Source: Terana coerulea (lineage: Eukaryota; Basidiomycota; Agaricomycetes; Polyporales; Phanerochaetaceae). Taken from it: 64,000 bases of DNA. The notes below the pieces were generated by a model that worked only from the letters and a program-made list of their open reading frames with translations, searched no databases and had not been told where the DNA came from. Position 1 is the stretch's first letter. Each line of letters opens with the position of its first letter. This document shows positions 44,890-57,687 of this stretch, in pieces. Made by a program: the position numbers and the translations under genes. The DNA is taken from the NCBI GenBank assembly GCA_024811115.1, contig JAKOGH010000119.1, positions 124,001-188,000 on the forward strand, written 5' to 3'.

Positions 44890-45306
44890 GTGGGCCGAGT
44901 CCTCCAGTCGTCTGTAGCTCTATTCTCCCGCCTTCTCGCCTCACCTTGTATCAATAGCTCTCGCCGCCTGTGTTCATTATTTATGTCCTCCGCCCTTGTA
45001 GCTCGTAGATAGCCTCTTTGCTCTGTATCATTAGTAGCCCGTAGACTTTAGACACCCTTCTTACTGTATTTATCATTGACGTTCCTCTTGCGCAGTCTGC
45101 CGCCGGCGAATTGTCTGAAACCATCTGCCGGGGCTCTCCGGACGTGTGGCGCAGTGGCTGTGCGCCCGCCGCACATGGTCGGGCAGATCACCCCGAGGGC
45201 AGATAGTCATAATGAATTTCGAGTTCGCGTTCCCTTGCTGTGACCCTCGCGCATCCGAGACCCGCAGAGTATACAATAAAAGAGCACAGCAGTTAAGTGG
45301 GCCAGA
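44890..45306. other. 3' regions of two convergent genes
   Basis: This is 417 bases between the stops of the DUF6593 gene (+) and Nup96 (-). The first half is pyrimidine- and T-rich. No gene was seen. Confidence 0.5.
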
Positions 45307-48227
45307 TCACCCTACCTCGATAGTCCGCAAAAACTTCTCGTACGCCGCGGCACGGATGTGATGCAGCTTCGTCGCCTCCCCGACCCTAGCCGTGCGCAAA
45401 GCAGGCCCCAGCTGATGGAGCATCATGTCAGCCACGGACGCGAAAAGTACAAGGGCACACCGCAACGTGCTCACCGCAAGAGGCCGAAGCTGATCGAGGC
45501 GCAGCGCCAGGCCAGCGATCATCTCTGCCATCGCGGCCGGGTGCCGTATGTCCGAGCGGTCGCGCAGGAGGTCGGGCAAGGCTGCAATCATCCTGGGAAC
45601 GCTGCGCGTGAACTCGTCGACTTCTGCCGCGGTGGCAGCGTCGGGTTGGGCGTCGATGTCGTCCAGGTACTCCCGCAGTTCTGGCATGCGCGTCATGGCG
45701 TGGACGTAGTCCAGGAAGACCTGGGGTCACGGTAGGTGATAAGTATAGCATCCAGGATGATCAACTGGGTATATGCGTACCTTCCCACGAGTGTGCCAGT
45801 TGGCGACAGGCTTGCCCTCGAACCGTTCAAAGAGTTCCCTAAGCAGGTCGAGGTCGCCATGGATGACTGCGTCAGGCGCTAGCTCGAGCACCGCGAGCTC
45901 ATGTGCAGGATCATACAGCCCGGCGGTCAAGTATAGCTCATACGCGTGGTAGACCTCTCCGTTGTCAAGAGCGTAGATCGCCTGGAGCCAGTCAGTACAG
46001 TGGTCAACTTCTCGGGAGAAGAGGAATCGTACCTTCGCTTCGTTTACCCATGCTACGGGGATTTTCAAGCTCCCAACGAGACCTCTTGTCATCCAATCAT
46101 CTAAGCGAGGGGCATTACGGGAGAGAATCTCTTTGATAGCCCGTTTTCGGCTGGTATGGCATGCATTGATCATCAGCAATGATCACTATCCCGTCTGCTG
46201 AGAGACGCACCCGGCAGAGCCTTCTATATGCAACAGAACAAACACCGCCTCCTGGAGCATGCCAGCCTCTTCGAGTTGAAGGGCATAGCTGTTCGCCAGC
46301 AAGTCCGCACTGGGACTGTGGCCTTCGACCTCGGGCTCATCGCGGCTGTCTTCCTCGACTCGCGCCTCGCCCGTCTCACCTCGGTCAGCGAGATCGCGTA
46401 TCCGGAGACAGCGCGACATCAGGATGTATAGATGCCACGGCAGACGGTAGTCGGACGGCGACGGCGAGAACGACAAGGGGCGCGAGGACGCTGGAGAGGG
46501 AGCAGGCAGGGTCGGCGAAGAGCCCGGATGAGCGAGAACAGGGCGTCGGGAGTCTCTGCGCCAGGCGGCAGGTTCCATGGAGTCTGGACAGAGGTAGCGG
46601 ACTCCTTATACCACGGCACGGGCTGGGCAATGTTTTGGGGGTCGGCTTTGCGCGCGTTGTCGTACGCCTCGAACGCGGAGGACGTAGAGCCGTCCAGGGG
46701 CTGACTGAACCACAAATACAAACCCAGGACGCGCTTCCAATCCAGGCCTTTCGTCAGATAGACGTCGGGACAGCGTTCAAGACCGGTTCCCTTGGAGCCC
46801 TCTAAGACGTCTACAATGCCTGCCAACAGCGCATACACCTTCCGTACGTTTTCGTCGACGTGCACATCAATACGCTGCTCGCGCCAGAGCGCCAGCTGGG
46901 CGTTCAAATCTGCTTTGAACTCATCGTCCCCGCCGGCCTGGGCGAGCACCGTTGCCAGCTTCACGTTGTCCGTGTCCACCGCGGCGTCGCACGCCTTCTC
47001 CACCTGGTTCCCCGTGAGCAGCGCGAACACGGCTTGGGCCCACGCGAACCCGCCCGAGACCTCGAGCAGGTCCTTTTCGACCGCCGGCGCTACCGCGTCC
47101 TGCAGCCACTTCGACAGCGCCGTCTTGCGGCGCAGGGTCGTTATGCGATTCCGGATGTCAATACTGATCGAGTCTGCGAGGTGCAGCTCGATGGGATCAA
47201 AGAGCGCCTGGCCAAGACGGAAGAGTGTGGCTTCGAAGGACCTGTCGGTAGCGGGGAATAGGGTGGCGAAGGAGGTGAAGCTGAGGTTGCGGGATGGATT
47301 CGCGCATGGGACGCCCTCAGCATCGGGTTGGATAGTAGTGTGACTAAGATTATGCGAGAGCAGCTTCGACGTTCGCTCAGAGGCTTCTTGATGCGGAATT
47401 GCGAGTGTAGGCACAGTAGATACGTTGATTGTGGACGAGTTCGCGGATGATGCGCTAGAAGGCAAACATGAGTGGGCATATAGCAGTACGAGTGCGACTT
47501 ACGGGGTGCTTGAAGGAGCACACAGGCTTCCCAGGTATGCCAGGCTGCCTCCCGGGCCCCAGCTGACGCGAAATGATCTTCCAAGTGACAGACCCGAGTC
47601 AATGAAGGCATCCTCACGGCCGGTGAACGCAGAGGCAGAGCTTTCCACCCTGGCGTATTTTCGTGTGGGCCGGAAGGGCGCAGGTTCAATATCTTGTGCA
47701 AATGATGCGCGCTGACAAGCATATGAAGTTGAATGTATGCGTCCCCCTTCAATGGCCATAGCACTCACCTGACGCGAATCTCCCCGTGCGCCCTCTCCAT
47801 CCGACTCCCGACTGTGTTTCCGCCTCAGCCCTGGGGGTAACAGTAACTGCTTGGCGGAAGATTTCGGTGCCTGCTGTGTCAAGCTCTTGAGCGCAGCTTC
47901 TTCCTCTGGAGCACGAAACAGAGCTGTCTGCATGACATGCATCTTCTGGCGGTCGACACCAATTTCGCGCGCCCATGGTATCAAAGAAGGGTCCCTCTGT
48001 CTGACGTTGGCTGGTTGAGGGGATGCAGATGACTCTCGAGAGGATTGGCCGTCTTGCGCTTCGTCGTCGTCCGTGTACATGTCGCTGTCCGCCGTGCCCT
48101 GCCTGTCATTCCCTCCCGCCTGGTTCGGATTTGACACCGCCGCAGGCTGAGCGCCAGCTTCATCATGCCCGCTGTCTGAAGAGTAGCTGTCGTCGCTGTC
48201 GCTTGTGTACGCCCGGAATCGCGTCAT
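45307..48227 (-). CDS. Nucleoporin Nup96 (Nup145C), stand-alone gene, two compensating frameshifts
   Basis: This is a structural subunit of the Y-shaped (Nup84/Nup107) complex of the nuclear pore. The ATG at 48227 gives MTRFRAYTSDSDDSYSSDSG, an acidic Ser-rich leader, then LIPWAREIGVDRQKMHVMQT and the diagnostic strand AFIDSGLSLGRSFRVSWGPG, GSLAYLG. The alpha-solenoid follows: LFRLGQALFDPIELHLADS, LSKWLQDAVAPAVEKDL, FAWAQAVFALLTGNQVEKAC, GLDWKRVLGLYLWFSQPLDG, then DYRLPWHLYILMSRCLRIRD, ANSYALQLEEAGMLQEAVFV, EILSRNAPRLDDWM and VDHCTDWLQAIYALDNGEVY. It ends KFLRTIEVG*. Between RAL and PSDYRLPW the frame changes twice (near 46517-46522 and 46471-46480) and returns, so two opposite 1-nt errors are likely. 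No Nup98-type FG repeats or autoproteolytic domain precede it. Confidence 0.92.
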
Positions 48228-48768
48228 GGTCGGACAAGAAGGAAGAGCAAAGGGCCACTGGCACCGACAGGTTGTATGCGGAGTCGAGCCACTGGGGGTC
48301 TGAGCACAGCTCGAGGAGAGCAGTGAGGACTGTAAGAAGTAGCCGATTTTGCCGCGGTACCAGAAGAGGAGGGTGTAGTCCGGCTCGCGTTGAATGTGGC
48401 GACAAACGGGTATTTCGCGAAGTTCACGCTGAGAGTGACGGAGCCAACCGGTCAGTCACTGCGTGACCGTTACTTTGGTATGTGACTGTCACGGTGCTTC
48501 AGTTGATGGTATCAAACGCCACAAAGCCGTGACGCCACCAATTAGCACGCACTGCGCGGATTTTCACCGAATTTCCACATAAGATGGCTGATATTGTACG
48601 TAGTTAATTTACGCAGCTTTATCAATGGTACCTTTCGTGACGAGAAAAAAATTAAATTGCCAGGTGTACATACATCATGACTTCTGTACAAGATCTTTGT
48701 GTGTGATGGGTCTATGTGCAGAGAATGAGCTACCGACACAACCTTGTGTGAACAGCATGTTAAAGAGG
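48228..48768. other. Intergenic region between Nup96 and Nmd3 genes
   Basis: This is 541 bases, tandem minus-strand genes. It includes the Nup96 promoter on its left and the Nmd3 3' region on its right. No ORF is convincing. Confidence 0.45.
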
Positions 48769-50546
48769 TCAAATACCATCAACCTCTTCCTCGTGAAGCG
48801 TCATCTCATCAAAGTCATCCAGAAGGTCATCTACGTTGACCTCTGGGAAGTCCGCCTCATCTTCACCGTCTTCATCCGCCGCAGTGGCAGCAGTAGCAGG
48901 AGCATGCTTGCCTTCGTCCACGTCCATATCGAACTGTGCCTTCTTGCGAGTCTTGCCGCCAGCCAATCCCGATCCCTGCCCAGGGTTTTCGTTCTTCGAC
49001 TTGTACAAGTTGACCGCACCACGGATCTCCTCATCCTCCTCGATATCCCGCAAGAACAGCTCGTAGTCCTGCTCGATCTTCTTCTGGTCACGACCACCCA
49101 GACGACCGACAACACCGCGTGCACCGCTCGTCTCACCCTCCTCGCCCGCCTCCTTCGCGATACTGCGGAGCTTCCAGCCGCGCGATTTGTTCTTCTTCCG
49201 TCGGTTGGGGTACGACTTCTTCACGAGGACGACGTCGGGGATAATGTGTGACGGTAGCGCCTCGAAATCGTCAGAGTTGAAGTTTGCGTTGGTAAGGAAG
49301 TAGCCCATTGCTGTGTCGCCTGGTTGAAGAATACCGCCCAAGTGTGTCCGCGTGTGGAAAATCTGGTTTGTTAGGGACGAGCTCTCGTAGTCCATCATGC
49401 CGTCATCCTCCCCGTACGATGCTGACTTGAACGCTCCCGACAGAGCTACTTGCGCATCGGCGGACACCCACTTCCCTTTGGTTGCACCCGATGGCTCGAC
49501 GTCCAAGACAGTGAACTCGACGAGGTCGGTTACCGTCGCAAGCGAGTTGAACGGGGTCCGCCAGTATACGGGCGACGTAATTTCGCAGGACTGAAGCGTG
49601 CCGGGGTCGATCAAGTGGATGGAATTTCCGACGCGAGAGCAAAGTGTCAAGGGACTAATGTTCGCCATTTGCTTCGCCATTTTGGGAGGTATGCAGACAA
49701 GGTCGTCTTTGCAGATGGGGATAATCTCGATCAGAGTACGTGTACTTGAAGTTAGCTGTGTTCGTGTGCGTATCCGAAGACAAAAGTTGCTCGGAGGACT
49801 TGGATCTAAGTGGTAATAAGTGTTCTATTACGGCATCCGTGATCGACGAACTCACCGTATTGGCACCACACTGGCCAGGAAGTCCACCATTTTCAGTGCG
49901 TGACTTCTCGAGCTATAAAAGAAATCCAGTCCATCCCGTACTTCCTTGATCGAAATCGTATCTTTTTGCGCTCCGTGCTTCAAGATGAGTTGCTCGAGGA
50001 AGAGGAAAGTCCGTTTGTGTGGTACTTTTTGGCGAACCTGAACGAGGGCCTTCCAAGTGTTCTTCGCCGCGAGCTTTGCACAGTCTGGGCATTGGCCGTG
50101 CTGAACAAGATATTCGATCTCAAAGATTTGTTCGAGGACTGTCGCAGTGAGAACTTCTTTCTGGATGGTGAGCGAGACGCGGAGCCGTTTTGAGTGTGGT
50201 TCTGTCCAGATGAAGTGGGCATCCGTAAGGCGAACTTTGTTGAGACCCTTGAGCTTTTTCAAGCAGATCGCGAGTAGTTCCTGAGACTCCTGGTTGTGCG
50301 AGGGTCCAAGATTGGGGAGGTGAGAGGAAACGTTCGCAATTTCTGCAGAACGACACGGAAGCTGCACACTTGTCAGATAAGTCTCGCATTAGGGGTTAGC
50401 AGCGCACCTTGCTTCGGTATCCCCTCAGTAATGTCCACCGTATTCCGTAGACATGCTACACAAAGGTTCGCTGAATTTGGCACGATCGGTGTGCCACAGT
50501 CCGCGCAAAGGACACGGTGGATGGCTGGGCCAGGCGTAAATTCCAT
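48769..50546 (-). CDS. NMD3: 60S ribosomal export adaptor Nmd3, one apparent frameshift
   Basis: Nmd3 binds the pre-60S subunit and carries the nuclear export signal for Crm1. The ATG at 50546 gives MEFTPGPAIHRVLCADCGTP, with zinc-binding pairs CADC, CVAC, FCRNC and CPDC. The middle has LAICLKKLKGLNKVRLTDAH, FIWTEPHSKRLRVSLTIQKE, LEQIFEIEYLVQHGQCPDCA, WKALVQVRQKVPHKRTFLFL and LDFFYSSRSHALKMVDFLAS. Then come ICKDDLVCIPPKMAKQMANI and SPLTLCSRVGNSIHLIDP. The C-terminal part is VVLVKKSYPNRRKKNKSRGW, DYELFLRDIEEDEEIRGAVN and an acidic tail with NVDDLLDDFDEMTL, consistent with the leucine-rich export signal. An extra base at 50289-50290 separates LSPPQSWTLAQP from ESQELLAI. Confidence 0.96.
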
Positions 50547-50909
50547 GGTCACTGCAAAGAGGTCAGTTAGTTCGATGCTACACGTAGTGCGGCGTGCTTA
50601 CGCGGTGTGGCGGGGAGTAGAAAGTGAAGATGAAAGTGAATGGAGAGTGACTGCAATTTAAAAAGCGCTTTGAGCCCGGAGCCGTGCTCACTAATGATTG
50701 GCTTATCTAATCTCTTTCTCGGTCAGCAACTTTATCTCACATTTTCCTCTTTCGGATCTGGAAATCAGCCTCGAGTCATCCAATTGAGAACATTGTCGGA
50801 AACGTCAACGGCTCTTGAGTGCAAACCACCATCTGCCCACCCACTGCGGTCCACAGAGACACACATCAAAGCGACGCCGTTGCAACGAAAAGGTTCAGTC
50901 AGTCTCAAC
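50547..50909. promoter_or_regulatory. Divergent promoter region NMD3 / cystathionine gamma-synthase
   Basis: This is 363 bases between outward-pointing starts. ATTGG (inverted CCAAT) is at 50697-50701 and an AT-rich TTTAAAAAG at about 50658. No other gene was seen. Confidence 0.5.
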
Positions 50910-52878
50910 ATGAGCTGTGTCGCAACCACCACCATGCAGGACTCGATTGCGCTCGGTGCGGCCGTGCCCGCTCTCACAGCCCATGCCATCTCCGTCTCCC
51001 TCCCAACATGGGAAGACAACGTCGGATACGAGGAGGGACACAAGCGTGTCATGGATGCGATGATCAGTGGATACCCCAGGTTCTTTATCCATCTCAGAAT
51101 TCGCAAAGTGTGTACCATGAGCGGTGAAGTTGCAGCGAGTTCTCACCCCTCCACAGTTAGCAGAAATCTGCGCCCAGAAGTTCGGCGTGAACGGAGAACA
51201 AGCTATGCTATTCTCCACACGCAAGATCGCGGACTCATGTCGCGCCTTCATGATAGATCGTGCTTCTCAGGAAGGTCGGGCTGCGCCACCTGTACGTCTC
51301 GTACAATTCTCCATTGCGCCAGAAACCGCTTCAGCCTCATCGGCTACTAGCGTAGAACTTCACATTGTGCTGTTCCCCGCCGATGCATTTCCGCTTGCAA
51401 AGCAATTTTGGCAGCACAGCGGTCTGGGCATATCCAGTCGACTGGCGGAGCACTGTCTCTCGATGCTACCAGATGAAGACAAACCGACCTCACCTACGGT
51501 GCCATCCCCCGCGTACCCACGAAGCGCGCCGCCAGCAATCGCCATTACGCTAAGAAGCCCAGCTTCTCTTCTACTCCGGCCCCTTCTTCACCCATTGTTG
51601 CGACCGAGGACTCTATCCCTGAAGCATTGAGCGCAGACCATACTGTTTACCTTGAGGAGCGTTATGGACGGAATCTGCCCATTGAGGCGGCAGCTTCCGC
51701 CAAACAGGCTATGCGCCGCCGCATTGCAGGCATTCTTGTCCACGATACGCCGAACGATTGGCTGCAGGCGGGTGAGCAGTCTGCAGAACTGGGGCCGAGT
51801 ACTCGAGGTGTCAAGGAAGTCGGTGAGGACGATGTGTTCTTGTATCCTACCGGCATGGCTGCCATCTGGAACGCTCATCAACTCGCTTTGGGCGCGATGC
51901 CGCGAGCTAAGAGCATATGCTTCGGGTACATACCTGTGTTAATTCTATAAAACTCTATCACTGATGTTGGTTCGCAGATTTCCTTACACCGATACACTAA
52001 AGATTTTGGAGAAGTGGGGGCCAGGTTGTCATTTCTTCGGTCATGGCCTGGACAAGGACATAGACGACCTCGAGGCCTTGCTAGAGCGTGAACGCGCCGA
52101 GAATCCAGACACGCCGCCTGCTCTGGCGCTCTTCACGGAGTTCCCTTCCAACCCACTCATCCGCTGCGCAGACCTGCCCCGTCTGCGCGCCCTGGCTGAC
52201 AAGCACGACTTCCTGATCATCGTGGACGAGTCGATCGGCAACTTTGTTAACGTCGAGGTCCTCCCGTACGCCGACGTCGTCGTTAGCAGTCTCTCGAAAC
52301 TGTTCAGCGGCGACGCGAACGTCATGGGCGGCAGCCTCGTGCTCAACCCCAAGAGGCGGCACTACACTGCTTTGAAGGCGCACATGGCCCGGGCGTACGA
52401 GGACACGTACTTTGGCGAGGACTCGGTCTACATGGAGCGCAACTCGCGCAACTTCCAACAGCGCACGCGCGTCATCGACGACAACACCGAGGCCGTCTGC
52501 GACTTCCTACACGCGCACCCGGAGACGGTCAAGCACGTGTACTACCCGAAGTGGGACACCGCCGCGCACTACCACAAGTGCCTTGTCCCCGGCGGCGGGT
52601 ACGGCGGCCTGTTCTCGGTCACGTTCCACGACATGCGGGCGTCGAAGGCGTTCTTCGACAAGCTGCCGTTCAACAAGGGCCCGAGTCTCGGCACGAACTT
52701 TACGCTAGCGTGTCCGTACACGATCTTGGGACACTACTTGGAGTTGGACTGGGCGGCGGGCTATGGCGTTGAGGAGGGACTCGTGCGAGTGAGTGTTGGT
52801 ATGGAGGAACGGACCGCGTTGCTTGATGGGTTTGCAAAGGCGTTGAAGGCAGCGCAGGAGGTCCAGTCTACTGTTTGA
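50910..52878 (+). CDS. Cystathionine gamma-synthase (PLP enzyme), one apparent frameshift
   Basis: This enzyme joins cysteine to an activated homoserine to give cystathionine in methionine biosynthesis (transsulfuration, Str2/met-7 type). Exons are 50910-51107, 51157-51925 and 51978-52878. The N-terminal extension typical of fungal members contains ALTAHAISVSLPTWEDNVGY, GYPRFFIHLRIRK, FPADAFPLAKQFWQHSGLGI and SSRLAEHCLSML. The PLP fold carries HTVYLEERYGRNLPIEAAAS, VFLYPTGMAAIWNAHQLAL, ALFTEFPSNPLIRCADLPRL, FLIIVDESIGNFVNVEVLPY, and ADVVVSSLSKLFSGDANVMG with the PLP-binding lysine in SLSK. The end is LLDGFAKALKAAQEVQSTV*. A missing base near 51481-51486 separates LPDEDKP from DLTYGAIPRVPTKRAASNRH. 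Confidence 0.95.
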
Positions 52879-53326
52879 ATCTCAGAACACCGTCCATCCA
52901 ACTGGACTGTACTGCTGTAGTTAAATACCAGACTATTTGACTAAACGGCCAAGGAAAGGAGGTAGTCTCGGGTGAAGTGAGAGGTCTGATACAAGCCTGC
53001 GCGGACTGAACTCGTCTGAGGTGAGATGTATAACGGGTAATGTACATTGTCTCGAGGTCTGAAAGAGTGGATGCCCTACGGCTGGCATGCCGACTACCAG
53101 TCGAACTACGAAGAACAGATATACTGGGATAACAACAAAAGCTCTTGAAGCGATTACAAGTGACATAACGAAAGGTAGGATACGCAATTTAGTCCACAGT
53201 AATAATAGTAGCGTAGAAAACTAGCGTGCATGCCATCGTAAAGCGAATTTATGCACAACACGGTTGATAATCAGAGAGAATAAACCGTAACACTCGCAGC
53301 AACGTCAAGATGTCCGAGCAAGAAAT
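52879..53326. other. 3' regions of two convergent genes
   Basis: This is 448 bases between the stops of the cystathionine gamma-synthase (+) and kinase (-) genes. No gene was seen. Confidence 0.5.
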
Positions 53327-55031
53327 TTAGCAAGCGAAGGCGCTTTTCAGCCATTCATGTCCCTCCAGCTCCTTCGCACTCGGCCGTTGGAGTGCATCCA
53401 ACTTGAGACATGCGCGGATGAACGCAGCAGCGGGGCCGACCTCCTCCGCAGGAAGGACATTGTAGTTGGCGATGGCCTCCTCCAGCGGCGTGGGAATCAG
53501 TTCTGGGATCCTCAACAGATTCCCTGGGTGCATGCCAACCATTAACATCTGAGCAAAGTATGAATTATATGCAGTTCGTACCTTCCTCCTCAAAGAACGC
53601 GTCGCGCTCCATCGCGAAGTTGAGCATCTGCGGGTTTGCGCTGAACGTCTCCCCGGTGAGTTCCATCATTTTTGCAAGGTGATCGTCATTCACGTTCCAC
53701 GTCTCGCCTTCTTCTGGTAGGAACAGCCAACGGCCAGTGAGGAGTTCAAATGTCTGGCGGATGTGTGAGATGAGCAACGATTCTCGGTTGCCAATCCGAG
53801 CCGATCGGCACGTACAATGCAACCCACGGCCCAGATGTCGATCTTCGGACCAAAGTAGGAACGGAGTATCTCCTCGGGCGAGCGGAGGGCCATGGGCGAG
53901 AACTGAGTGATGGTAGGCTGTTCGCCTCTGGCTTGAGCTAGACATCGACATGTGGAGATACATGGTTAGAGATCGAGTCGGAGGCGGATATATGTTTATA
54001 CGCACCTTTGCAAAAGTCAGTTAATGTCACTGAGATGAGCTCCGCCTCCTTCGGTGTACAGTTCCATGAGAGTGGAAGCGGAAGGGGCTGAGCATGGAGG
54101 AGCGGGTGGAGGTTCTTTCCGCTCTGTTGGTTATCATCCGTGGACGTGGATTGGCCAGATTTCGAGGAGCTTCCGGGTTGTTCCTCGGACGCCGCCGCAG
54201 ATGTGTCAAGCGCGTTGACATTAGTCTGAGAGGTGCTGGGCAGTTCAAAATACCCTGCAACCGACGAAGGTTCTTTGGCAAGATACTCCTCAATATCTTC
54301 GTCGTTTGTGACGGAGTTGATGTGTATGTTTTCCGGCTTGATGCCTGAAATATGAGGAATTCATAAGCATATGTCCACCTCAATGGCCTGTAATAGCCTC
54401 CTGCTGAGCCAGTGATTTTGCTCACCTGCGTGTATAATTCCCATCTCATGCAGCTGAGCCAAAATATCTAGAAGCTGCGAAATAACATTCTTCACTATAT
54501 GCACTGACAGCACTTTGTTTGGGGCGGCCCTCCTAAGGACGCTCACGCTATTGCCCAGGACGTGCATGACAAAGCAGAGATGTGGTCCTTTTTGTCCTGT
54601 GAGTTGGAAATGATCCAAAAGGACGGGGAGACCCCAGACATCTTCACCCCGCGCCCGGATAAGTTCGAGGAAATGCAGCTCTTTCGTCTGTCCTTGGATA
54701 TGGCGTTGTGTGGCATCTGCCGAGAGAATTTTGACGGCCAAGTACTTTGCACCAAACCTGAAAACACGTCAGCCAAAGCATCCTCAGAAAAGAGCTCTTT
54801 GGTTACGCACTCTGGTGACCCTTGCCCAGTCCCGCCGGCAGAGTCATGGCTGTCTCGCACAAGCCAAGTCGTAGAATGAGCGGCTTGCCCTCCTCCTCCG
54901 AGCCTGCGCAGGACTGTCCAGCGGTTGTTGAGAACTTCGCGCGGATAGGCGGGATACTGTTCGAGGTCAATGGCCATGGTCTGAGGCATGCCTGAATCTT
55001 TGACCGGGTGGACAGCAAGTACTTCTGGCAT
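53327..55031 (-). CDS. SRPK-like protein kinase with degenerate catalytic motifs
   Basis: The architecture is that of fungal SRPK-type kinases. The ATG at 55031 gives MPEVLAVHPVKDSGMPQTMA. A glycine loop follows (NNRWTVLRRLGGGGQAAHST, TWLVRD), then the VAIK lysine in KYLAVKILSAD, QTKELHFLELIRARGEDVWG and PHLCFVMHVLGNSVSVLRRA. The catalytic loop reads GIIHAGIKPENIHI across an intron, so the usual HxD aspartate is glycine. The metal-binding motif is TLTDFCKAQ instead of DFG/DLGNA. Then come SPMALRSPEEILRSYFGPKI, DIWAVGCI, TFELLTGRWLFLPEEG and the end LKLDALQRPSAKELEGHEWL, KSAFAC*. A linker of about 70 Ser/Gln/Asn-rich residues sits between the two kinase lobes, as in SRPKs. The lysine is kept but the catalytic base is not, so activity is doubtful. 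Confidence 0.85.
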
Positions 55032-55946
55032 TCTGACCAAGAGCCTCACCGCCGTGGTAAGGCCATATACTCGCTGTAAGGCTGCAAGGGCGACGCTAAA
55101 AGTCTGAAAAAAGAACGTCGGGGTTGAATATGCGGCGGAATGCGCGAAGGAGACGGGGGTAAGAGCGCGTCTGGTTCAAGTTTGACATAATGCTGTACCG
55201 GGCGACCATTTTCAGATAGGCACCGTAGGAACTGAGCCTAATCTCGGATGGAAGTTTGCAACAGTCGTTCCCAAGATCGTTCCCTTCGAGTATAAGGCCG
55301 ACCCCAGACAGGCAGGCAGCTCCGTCGACTGCCAGGTTGATGTGATTCGCTAGCACACTATTTGGTGAGAAAGGAGACGTCAATTTTATGGCATGTTGGT
55401 AATATCGCCTTCGGTGAAGTGACGGTTTGACACATAAACAGTTGAGAGCGATCTGCAGAGATGCCAGGCGATTCAAACGAGGCAACGGTGAGGTCGGCTG
55501 AGGTTGTAGCTTTTGGATGATTTAATATTGATGATAATCCAATTATTAAGCCTGGATAACAAGGCGCCTTCAGTAAGATGTCTGATAACCCCATAAAAGG
55601 AACATCGCCAAACAGCTGCTTACAATCGTTAAGGGCATCGCCGTCGTCGCCTCTTGCTCAGACTTGTTCTGCACCGTCACCTCCACCACTCGCATCCTCT
55701 CGCCCGGACAAGTTCAGGTGCGTTGTGTTAAACCTCAAGCCTACAGAAGATACTGATCAAGAGCTTGCCTTTTGCATTACCCCATTCACGAATATCCGTA
55801 CAACGTCTTCCGCTCTCTGCCGCACTTGACACGGTGTCAATGGCTCACCATTGGACTCCGTGCGATCCTTGCGATCTTTCGTGATCTTCTCTTCACGACG
55901 ACGACGGAAACAGTCTCGTTACCGTCAGGATTCTAGTCGTTTCGCA
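55032..55946. other. Intergenic region, no confident gene
   Basis: This is 915 bases between divergent kinase (-) and Ubc4 (+) starts. A 129-codon minus-strand open frame (55485-55096) is present but has no recognisable domain, intron signals or neighbours to support it. The right end has the pyrimidine-rich leader of the UBC gene. Confidence 0.45.
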
Positions 55947-57060
<1,114 letters not shown>

Positions 57061-57687
57061 CGCGGCCGACGCCCTGCCCGTTTGTCGTAGGCGAGAGTGG
57101 GAAGGAAGAATGTGAATGCGCACGTGTACGATTTCTTGTCGGTCCGCCCAAGCCACCCTGCACAGTTCAACCAGTTTTCGTAACATGTTTTAATACAATT
57201 GTCGTGCCGAGTGAAATTGCTTTGTGTCTGACTTTCTTGGTGTACTGCCGCTGGGTTGCCCCATCCACCAACCATATGTATATGCACTAATCACATTTTT
57301 CTGAATGTTGCAGACTGAGTATCGCAAAACAGTCGACGTGATCGGCTCCGCAAAAATCTCCATACCGTGATCCATCATGTTCACATACTTCAGTCAGTCA
57401 GTCAAGCATGCAATGCGTGTACGCAGATGATGAGATTGTGTGGAACTAATGCACCGTCCGTACATTTATAACTGCAGGTAGATGTGTGATGTATGCGTGA
57501 GAGTGGTATGGTACTATGGGCTATGGTACATGAAGAGTTCATCGACCGTAGTCGGCAATGCAAGTTTATCTGCGCGCCCTCTGATCAGTCTCGCGAATCT
57601 CTACGACGGAGTCTCTGTGCACTCACATTACAGGTCCAACCGATTCCATCCGTGTCTCCCTATGCGAGATACCCGTGTATGAGGCGA
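57061..57687. other. 3' regions of two convergent genes
   Basis: This is 627 bases between the Ubc4 stop (+) and the stop of the small membrane-protein gene (-). It is AT-richer than coding DNA. No gene was seen. Confidence 0.5.

Noticed and set aside
55096..55485. 129-codon minus-strand open frame between kinase and UBC4 genes
   Set aside because: No similarity to a known family, no intron or promoter evidence, and average composition. Possible but unsupported.
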